Shown here in pieces: positions 56,426 through 64,000 of a stretch of 64,000 bases of DNA. Where the stretch lies: contig CM059971.1 in the NCBI GenBank assembly GCA_030490835.1, forward strand, positions 52,438,012-52,502,011, read 5' to 3'. Under the pieces are notes generated by a model, which had not been told where the DNA came from, made no database searches, and saw only the letters and a program-made list of their open reading frames with translations. Position 1 is the stretch's first letter, and each line of letters starts with the position of its first letter. The stretch is from Annona cherimola (taxonomy: Eukaryota; Streptophyta; Magnoliopsida; Magnoliales; Annonaceae). The position numbers and the translations under genes were made by a program.

Positions 56426-58293
56426 TGCATAAAAACATCTCAAGTGTTGGGTGTTTCATACCCTGGGTATTGGTTGTCCTTCCAGTGTTTCTAATTGTGA
56501 AACCCTAATTATTTTAAGCCTAGTGAAGGAACTTGAAATTTGTACAAGGAGGAATTTGGAAAATTCTAAGAGATGGAGGGTTTAAGTTAACCTACATTTG
56601 CATGAGAAGTATTAAGTTCCGTGCCTTTAATTTAGATGGATGGGATTAGGATAACTAATTAATCAAAGTGATTAATTTAATCACTTTTGGTTTTCTAGAA
56701 AAAAGGACACAAAAGGATAAAAAGATAAGGTGACACTAAAAGACAAATTAAGTGTAGAGAGTGGTGAGGTGGCATGCTCATTTAAGATCATTTTCCATGT
56801 CATTTTAATTTATTATATGATTAATAATTTGATTAATTAATATCTTATGATATACAAGATGGATTGACACAAAATTTTAAGGGCAAGCCTAACATAATAT
56901 GCTCTACATGATGAATGTAATGGACAATAAAAAGTGTGATTGGAAATATGTTAAACAACAAGAAATGACATGAAATTTCATGAATTAAATTGAATGACTA
57001 ATATCTTAGCCAATAGTGATCATGCTGAGATGAAAATTTTATGAAAGGGTAAATTAAGGTACCCTAAGTTATGAGTGGATTTGAATATATCAAACCACCT
57101 TATAAAACCCTAATTAGCAATGCAATTATCATTGCAATTAGCAATGTTTATGTGATATTAATGAACCCTATCCTAAGATTAACTTAGGGTATATCACAAT
57201 GATGGAAATAAAAAAAATATGGTTGACTTTGAAACCTATGATTAACATATGGCAAAGTAAGGTTTGACAATTATGATTCAAATGAAATGTGTCATTGTAG
57301 GATGAAATTGGAAGAATTAAAGTCAACCCAATTAATACAAGTTAATTGCAATTCCCATTGCATATGTGTCAAGTTAGGGATTAATGGGCAGATTTTTATT
57401 TACAAAAAATGAAAAAATTATTATGATAATGATGAAGATAGTATGACTAAAAATCAGACACTTGGACGGTCCATATTGATGCAGCAGCTTGAGCATTTGG
57501 ACAGCTGAAAATGGACAACAAGAGGGGTGATGAACGACTCAAAATTAGGTAGTAATAAAGCATGATAAGTGGTCCAAAATTGGACAGCAAGAGGGGCAGG
57601 TGGACGGATTCTAATTGGACAACAATTAATTGATAAATTATATATGTTAAACCCTAAATATGAGGTGTCATTCAAGGATTGAAAAATCAGCAATATATAA
57701 ACGGAAAAGGGGCAGCAAGGTGGACGGTTTTCAGCCTGCTAGCAAAGAGGAAACTTAGGAAAAAAGGGGGAGAAGAGAAGGGCAGCTCAGACATTCTCAA
57801 GGGAGTGGAATTCATCTTCAAGGAAACAAGTAAGCGGTCGCCATTAATGATATACAAGTATGGGAACTTAAATGATATGTTTATATGCAATACATGGGGT
57901 TTTGACGCCTCTTGATTTAAGCTCTCTATAATTTCTGAAAGCTGCATTTAAGTGCCCAAGCTATGCTTGATTTATGTTCAATAATATAATGGGTTATAAA
58001 TGTTTAAAGTATGATTAAATAGTTCCTTGAATGCTTGATAAATGTTTAAGCAAGATAGGTTATGTATTGATAGTTGTAAGTGTGAAATGAATCATATCTA
58101 TGTGCTTTTATATATAGAACGCCCAAACTAAGTATCGTGAAAATAAAATTCTGTTTATGCATGTTGATCCCATGATTAAACAGATGGTATGTATTGAATT
58201 TTGGAAGCAAGAGTTAGTGATTAAGGGTTTAGCAAGTATGTTAAGTTAAGATGCATATATGAAAATGGAACTTAATGAATATACACATGTATA

Positions 58294-58985
58294 TGGCTGT
58301 TTTGGCAATGGATGATGATTCTAGAAATTTTAATGGAATTTAGGGTATCGTGGGATGCAAACAAGTACTTAACATGGCCAAAAAAAATGGTGGGTTGATG
58401 ATTTTCCATGTGTATATCATTAAGGTTCAATTGTATAAATAAAACTTAGTGAAAAAGAGCTCAAATAGGGCTGTTTTGAATAGGGGACATGAATTCCAGA
58501 AATTTAAAATGAATTTATGCTGTTAAAGTTTATGAACAAACACTTAACATGACCACAAGAGTAGTTATTTGATACTTTTTTATGTGTATATCATTAAGGT
58601 GCAATTGAGAAAATAAAACTTAGTGAAAATATGCACTTACATGGTTGTTTCGTTAATGGTAGAAAATTTCAGAAAATTTGAGGCAAGAATAACTTATTAT
58701 AAGTTATAAACAAGTATATAAAATGGCCCTAAGAGTTGTAGAGTTATGGGGTAACATGTATGTATGATTAAGGTGGAACTGTGAAGGGCAAAACTTAATG
58801 AAAATATGAACGTATGGGACTATTTTGGAAAAGATAGTTAATTTTAGAAATTTTGTTTAAGATTCAAGTGTTATAGATTAAGAATGAAAGCCTTGAATGA
58901 TTGAAAAAGTTGCAAACTATATATTTAAGTGTTGGAGGGAATGAATGACCAATCATTAGGCTATATAAGTATGATATGTAATTGT
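58294..58985 (+). repeat. Degenerate ~174-bp tandem repeats in the solo LTR
   Basis: Four diverged units start near 58294, 58469, 58643 and 58815. Each has 'ggctgttttgg', 'agaaattt', 'aacatggcc' and 'atcattaaggt' blocks and ends 'aaaacttagtgaaaa'. Spacings are 175, 174 and 172 bp. Confidence 0.8.
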
Positions 58986-59371
58986 TAGAAAAATAAATGT
59001 GGATTTGAAAAACATTACTTGAACTTAGCTTATTATAATTTCAAGTAGGTACCTTGAATAATTGAAAAGAGTAAATGCCCTAGATGAGGGTATTGAGAGA
59101 AAATGATTAATCATTGAGAAAAATGAAAATATGTGACTTAAAGAGTTGATGATGTTCATCTCCAAGAAAAAATGATTAAGGCAAACATGTTATGAGTCAC
59201 ATATAGATTGAGATCATGTAAGGGCTAGGAACAAATGATATATGAATATGAATTAAACAAAAGGCAAGGCATGCAAGTATATGATGATATACAAGCATAT
59301 AAGATGATCATTTTCACTTGTCTAGGTAAAGGCAAGGAAAAGATCTAAGGGATGGTTGAACTTCTCACAAG

Positions 59372-60050
59372 TAAACAAGCAAACTTTTGAAGATGTTGAT
59401 TTTATTTCAAGTGTTTATATGTTTGAAAGGGCTTTATATTGATGATTCTAAGATTTTCTTGTAAGCAAACAATATTTTTGAGAAATGATGTTTATTCTCA
59501 ATTGTTAAAATAAATTGTGAATTGCTTTATTGAAATGATATGTGTAGATAAGCCCTTCAAAATCCTATTTCAAAAAGGATTTTTATGATAAGGAAGTTTG
59601 ATTTCCTTTATGAAATGATGTTTGTAAGCAAACAAACTTTTGAAAATGTTGATTTGATCTTAAGTGTCAATATGTTTGAAAGGGCTTTATATTGATGATT
59701 CTAAGATTTGCTTATAAGCAAGTAACATTTTTGAAAATGATGTTTATTCTCAATTGTTGAAATGAATTGTAAATTACTTTATTGAAATGATATGTGTAGA
59801 TAAGCCATTCAAAATCCTATTCGAAAAAGGATTTTTATGATAAGTTTGATTTCCTTTATGAAATGATGTTTGTAAGCAAGCAAACTTTTGAAAATGTTGA
59901 TTTCATCTCAAGTGTTGAAATGTTGAAAGGGCTTTATATTGATGATTCTAAGATTTGCTAGTAAGCAAGCAACGCTTTTACAAATGTGTTTCCTTCTCAA
60001 AGAATGAAATGAATTATAAACTGCTTTACTTAAATGTTTTTAAAATTGTT
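59372..60050 (+). repeat. ~250-bp tandem repeats in the solo LTR (2.7 copies)
   Basis: The block CAAACTTTTGAARATGTTGA recurs at 59380, 59633 and 59881 (spacings 253 and 248 bp). Shared internal text includes 'gggctttatattgatgattc' and 'gataagccnttcaaaatcc'. The third copy is shorter. Confidence 0.92.
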
Positions 60051-61203
60051 TAAGGATGATCATTCCTTCATCCCAATTGAACTATTATTTTAACGTCCTA
60101 TCTCTATGTTTCTACAAGATAATTTAATTACCACTTATGTGTTCACAATGATTATGCAAATATTTCCTTGAATTAAATATTGCTATATTGAAATGGTGTT
60201 TAAAAGGATTGTGCAAATACTTCTCTGCATGATAATGACAAGTTGCCATCTGAATGAGGTATATAATGTCGGGGTGAATGAAAGTCATGCATGAAATGAA
60301 AATCAGGTAGGCAAGTCGAGGTAGTAGCAAGACCAAATTTCCGCCCTTGACGTTACCAAGTTGGAAAGTCCGACGTCATGGACGGAAAGGATCATGTCAT
60401 GAAAAGATATTCGTCTAGCTAGCGTACCCTCACATGAAGGATTATGTCCTGGGTAGATGATCACTTTATAAGTGTCGTTTATCTAATGGAAAGAATGTAT
60501 TTGCATATCCATGGTTTATGAAATGCCCAGAAATTGAGATTGAAAAGGTTTGCATGAATAATTTACATGAAAGGTTTACATAAAATGTGTTACATGAAAA
60601 TGAAGAAAATACTTGCTTATTGAGTTTTGTACTCATGTTTTGTTTTTTCCAACTATAAACAAGTGCCGGAAAATTCAAGTGATGGAAAACATATTCTTGT
60701 CGAGGAAAGCAAAAAGGAATTCTCAAAGGTTTGTATTCCTTTGTATGTTGCAAAATAGATAAATGCCCTATTGGGATAGGATGTGAGTAGTACATATGTT
60801 CAGGATGCTTGTATAGGTATTATATGACTGTGATAAGAAATAGATTAAATTATAAGTGTTTGTATGCTAAGAATAGATAGATACTTGGTATTGACATGAA
60901 ATCATCATGTTATGATTATATTGTATAAAAATAACATGATTAGGTCGAGAGGACATTTAATGTAAAGGAAGAAGTTGATATATTTGAATAATATGTGCAA
61001 TTGTCATTACAAGTGTATTTTGCTTGTAAAAGATTGAATGAGATGAAAGGAATGAAAAGAAAGAAAATTATTCCACTAAACGAAATGAATACAAAAAAAA
61101 AATCCCGCCGCATGAACAGGGCAACAATCCTATGTTACATTTACCAATCGAAAACGATCTCGGAGTAAGGCTCTAGTGTCTCGGGTTGGGGGACCACACT
61201 AAT

Positions 61204-61329
61204 TCGTATGATCCATTGTCAAATGATCTACATATGCGAAAGGGGTCATCCCAATTTGGGGAGAATTTGTGCTGATTATATTTTGAGGAAAAGATTGCTT
61301 TTCGTTGGACTAAATTGCTTACCAGATGA
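61204..61329 (-). other. Eroded end of Tat-like pol
   Basis: This lies just downstream of the integrase core on the minus strand. No firm motif can be read. It borders the solo LTR target site. Confidence 0.35.
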
Positions 61330-62000
61330 GATTATTTATTTTTTTTTTATTAAAATGACGGGCTAACTGGTGTTGATATAGGCTAAGCCTTTGTGTAGCA
61401 TCATCTCTAATTTCTTCTAAGAGGTCTAGATTTTCATTTTTGTATTTCAGCATTAGCTGTTAGGGGTATTTAATAAACACGATTGTTAGAATGAGCAATT
61501 TCGACAGGAAGGATTGTTTTTTGTGCCATATACTAGCTTAAAAGGGGTGTGGCCTGTTGCTCTTCTAGGGGGTTATGTTAAAAGCCCAAATTCCACTAGG
61601 AAAGACATTTGCTCAGTTCGTGTGTTTTTCATGTAACCTTTTTTCTAGGGGCTCTTTGTGGGTCCTAATCGTTCTTTCAACTTGTTTGTTGCATTGGAGA
61701 TATGCAATGGAAGAAAATTTGTGTTGTATGTTATTACCAATGTAACATTCCTTAAAGTGTTGGCAATCAAATTGTTTCCTGTTGTCTATGATGATGGTTT
61801 GGGGCAGGCCAAATCAGCATAATATTTGGTCCCATATAAAAGTGATAATTTGAGTAGAGGTAATAGAGCTAAGGGCATTAGCTTCTACCCATTTTGAGAA
61901 GTAATTAACGATAACCACTATGAGTTTGAGATTTCTAAGGGCAATAGGAAAATGTCCTATTAAGTTTATCCCCCATTGTTTGAAAGGTCATGCTTCAAAA
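61330..62000 (-). pseudogene. Tat-type Ty3/gypsy integrase relic
   Basis: The minus strand reads 'PFKQWGINLIGHFPIALRNL' (61980-61920), 'VVIVNYFSKWVEANALSS' (about 61915-61865), 'FGLPQTIIIDNRKQFD' (about 61815-61765), 'HKFSSIAYLQCNKQVE' (about 61725-61680) and 'EIRDDATQRLSLYQHQLARH' (about 61425-61365). This is the wording of non-chromodomain Tat/Athila integrases. The first catalytic residue is changed (GIDLIG to GINLIG), while the second D and the E remain. There is a stop before 'FGLP'. It is the 3' end of pol in that lineage. Confidence 0.85.
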
Positions 62001-62058
62001 ATGGGCTCTAGAGGGGTATTAAGGATATGGGCAAATGGGTCATACCTTTGGTATGCAA

Positions 62059-62175
62059 TGTGATACCAAGAACATTTGAGATCCATACATGTAATTTAGG
62101 CATTTAATCATTGTTAATTGTATGATTCAATTGAATGATTGAGATTAAAGCAATTGATTAAGTAAGGTGATTAAA
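62059..62175 (+). repeat. Start of a long gypsy LTR, plus orientation, split by the next LTR
   Basis: TGTGATACCAAGAACATTTG and the following about 115 bp match the start of the LTR at 35797. At 62176 an LTR of opposite orientation begins. The rest of this LTR should lie to the right of the window. It has inserted into the Tat-like pol. Confidence 0.85.
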
Positions 62176-63812
62176 TGTGACACCCCGGCCCGAGCGTCAC
62201 ATTTGTCCTTACTCCGAGATCTTGTCGATTGGTAAGTGTAACTCAGGATTGTTGCCCTGATCACGCGGCGGGTTCTTAATTGCATCTCGTCTAATTTTTT
62301 TTTCTTCTCATTCGTCACTTAAGCATGAATAAATCATATAATCATATACCCATCATCATTCATAATAGACATATCCATATCATCATAAAATCATCTACTT
62401 TCATTAAAATATTTCAATATTCACATAATTACATTCATACTTGTATTATTCATAAAACATGTCTTAAATACTATCTTCACACATTCGGCCCCTTGGACAC
62501 ATACATAGAACTGCAATTAAATTTGCAGGTCATTTCTACCTTGCATCCTTTATGAGTCAGCTCTATAGCCTGTTTGCCATTTTGAAAACACATATGAGTA
62601 ATAATACTCAGTAAACAAGCCTTTTTCTTTTGGCAAGTAAACATTTTCCTTTCATTCAAATGCATTTCTCCCCATTTGGTAGGAGACACTTACCAAGTGA
62701 TCAATTACCAATGGGACAGAAAAATTTTTATGCATTCATTCATTCATGACTTTCCTTGTGCCTCCAACCTCTGGGAGGACGCCGCCGGCACACAGCTCTT
62801 GCGACTCGGCAATAGTGAAGGGGGACCCTCTGATCCGCTTACTACCTCCACCAAAGTCTCTTCCTTGTGCACCATGTTCATACATACATATGCCAACATG
62901 ACATGCTTCGTAAAACTTGATAAATCATTTAGAAAGTAATTTAACAAGCATTTAACAATCATTTCATGTAAAGCATTATAGGAATGACCATCCTTAAATA
63001 TAATCCATAAAACATGTGAGCAAACAATTTTCAATCATTTACAAACATTTTAGAAAGCATATAGCTTGCTTACCTCCTCAGTCTATGTCCTCCACCTTTT
63101 TCTTTCCTTTCCTATACAAGGAAAAATGATATTTTATCTATATCATTCCATGTCTTAGATTGCTTCCCATGCATGCTTTATAATCATCCATTACCTCATT
63201 TCTACAGAGGTTATCCCTTTATAAATACTTGGTCATTACCTCCTTATATGAATTTTTATCCATAAATTCTTTAAAAATTCCATCCATATATCCTCATAAA
63301 ATATAAAAATAAATCTCAATTTTTTCCAAAATCATGTTGTTTACTGTTCATGGTCACTGTAGTAAATCACTGTTCATTCGAGGTTACTGTTCACAGAGAC
63401 ATAGTTATTGTTCATGGGTTCCAAAAATTGATATTTTTTCCAAAAATAAAAATACCATGACATAGCTTATGCTTAGTATATCATGGGAAATTTCATAAAT
63501 TTTGAATTTATCATCATTTACTTGGCTAAAAAAATCATTTTCTCCATATACTAAAAATCAACATAAATTCACTTAAGCATAATCCTTAATTCCAAAAATC
63601 ATGAAATTAATATATCATCATTCCAACGTCATATTTATCATATCCATACATCCCAAGTCATCATTTATAAATTTTGGAGCATTATTTCCACATATCATAT
63701 ACTATCTTCCCGAATGCTCTATCTTCGCTTCAAATTTTTGATATTTTGGCATAATTTCAATTAAGCATTATATCTATACTTATTTTCTCATGCTTAGGAA
63801 TTATCTAAGCAT
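62176..63812 (-). repeat. Long gypsy LTR, minus orientation, running toward the window end
   Basis: It begins TGTGACACCCCGGCCCGAGC, followed by the conserved U5 end ('GATCTTGTCGATTGGTAAG', 'TTGCCCTGATCACGCGGCGG'). It is collinear with 19576-23375, including the GC-rich block (62760-62870, a single copy here) and the 'actgttcatgggttcc' region. Similarity stops at about 63812. The target duplication should be TTAAA (62171-62175), with its partner outside the window. Confidence 0.88.
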
Positions 63813-63928
63813 GAGAGATGCATTGTCCTCAATGCATGATCCTAATATGATTAAACAAAGAAAAGAAAATACATTGATAAACAAAAATAAAAGAAAAGAA
63901 AAAGAAAAAGAAAGGACTGGAACTCCCC
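63813..63928. other. A-rich sequence after the LTR match ends
   Basis: AAAGAAA-rich, and pyrimidine-rich on the minus strand, directly downstream of the acidic ORF end. It does not match the LTR copies, so a different element begins at about 63813. Confidence 0.5.
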
Positions 63929-64000
63929 TCAGGAATCGGACTCAGTAGCGTCCTCGTCATTCTCGTCGGCCTCCTCATCGAGCTGGGGCTGCGATGGCTG
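63929..64000 (-). CDS. Acidic C-terminal end of an unidentified ORF, partial
   Basis: The minus strand has an open frame from the window edge for 23 codons to a TGA at 63929-63931, with the text QPSQPQLDEEADENDEDATE and a Ser/Asp end. The GC content jumps relative to the surroundings. Plant retroelement gag and antisense ORFs often end in such acidic tails, but 23 residues are too few to name a family. Confidence 0.45.
   Translation of the reverse strand, partial: QPSQPQLDEEADENDEDATESDS

Larger units (their letters stand above)
56496..61198 (+). mobile_element. Solo long gypsy LTR, plus orientation, enlarged by tandem repeats
   Basis: It runs from TGTGAAACCCTAATTATT to GGGTTGGGGGACCACA and is 4703 bp. 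The duplication CTAAT is perfect (56491-56495 and 61199-61203). The U5 end ('GGGCAACAATCC', 'ACGATCTCGGAGTAAGG') matches the family. It is more than 1 kb longer than its relatives, largely because of two internal tandem regions at 58294-58985 and 59372-60050. No internal coding region is present. Confidence 0.93.

Noticed and set aside
56018..56508. Plus-strand frames through the 49-bp array
   Set aside because: They only partly coincide with the gag-like ORF tail, and 49 bp is not a multiple of three, so the repeated peptides do not repeat; no evidence of a protein.

Overview
This window looks like intergenic chromatin from a plant nuclear genome, probably a flowering plant. It is AT-rich and made almost entirely of transposable elements: Ty1/copia elements of the Sirevirus (SIRE/Maximus) type, Ty3/gypsy elements with 3-5 kb LTRs, a Tat-like gypsy integrase, an L1-type LINE, two hAT non-autonomous elements and several foldback MITEs. 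I see no tRNA, rRNA, CRISPR array or intact host gene. Nearly every coding sequence is broken, so most entries are relics. The species cannot be named from the sequence alone.

Layout. 1-2114 is the 3' part of a long gypsy LTR in minus orientation. 2127-7110 holds two old direct copies of an unnamed repeat; the first carries a hAT element (3250-4655) and a Mutator-like MITE (4733-5258), both with target site duplications. 7490-25028 is a decayed plus-strand Sirevirus pol followed by a possible env-like region. It is cut by a complete minus-strand Sirevirus (element A, 9220-17834, TSD GACTA) and by a solo gypsy LTR (19576-24434, TSD CTATG), which itself contains a solo copia LTR (21318-22960, TSD ACAGC). 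25932-32249 is a second minus-strand copia copy (element C) that lacks its 3' end. It abuts a plus-strand Tekay/Del-like chromovirus (32250-39181) with an extra ORF ahead of gag, a MITE, a large pol deletion and an intact 3' LTR. 39190-41126 is a minus-strand LINE reverse transcriptase relic.

41127-50358 is the least repeat-dense part. It holds MITEs, a second hAT element (45122-46537) and a few unassigned ORFs, including a possible terminal exon at 43449-43575. 50640-62050 looks like one old Tat-type element on the minus strand: its integrase is at 61330-62000, and an opposite-strand gag-like ORF and a 49-bp tandem array lie downstream of pol. Two solo gypsy LTRs (51496-55091, TSD CAAGT; 56496-61198, TSD CTAAT) split it. 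The right end is an LTR inserted inside an LTR of opposite orientation (62059 and 62176), then a short acidic ORF end that leaves the window.

The parts do not work together as a pathway; the story is the order of insertions. Four solo LTRs with readable TSDs show that LTR-LTR recombination was frequent. The points most worth checking are the antisense ORF of the Tat element, the arrays of GTCGAC-centred dyads upstream of the TATA box in the copia LTRs, the pre-gag ORF of the chromovirus, a stop codon shared by the integrase of both copia copies, and a MITE group that shares its core but not its termini.
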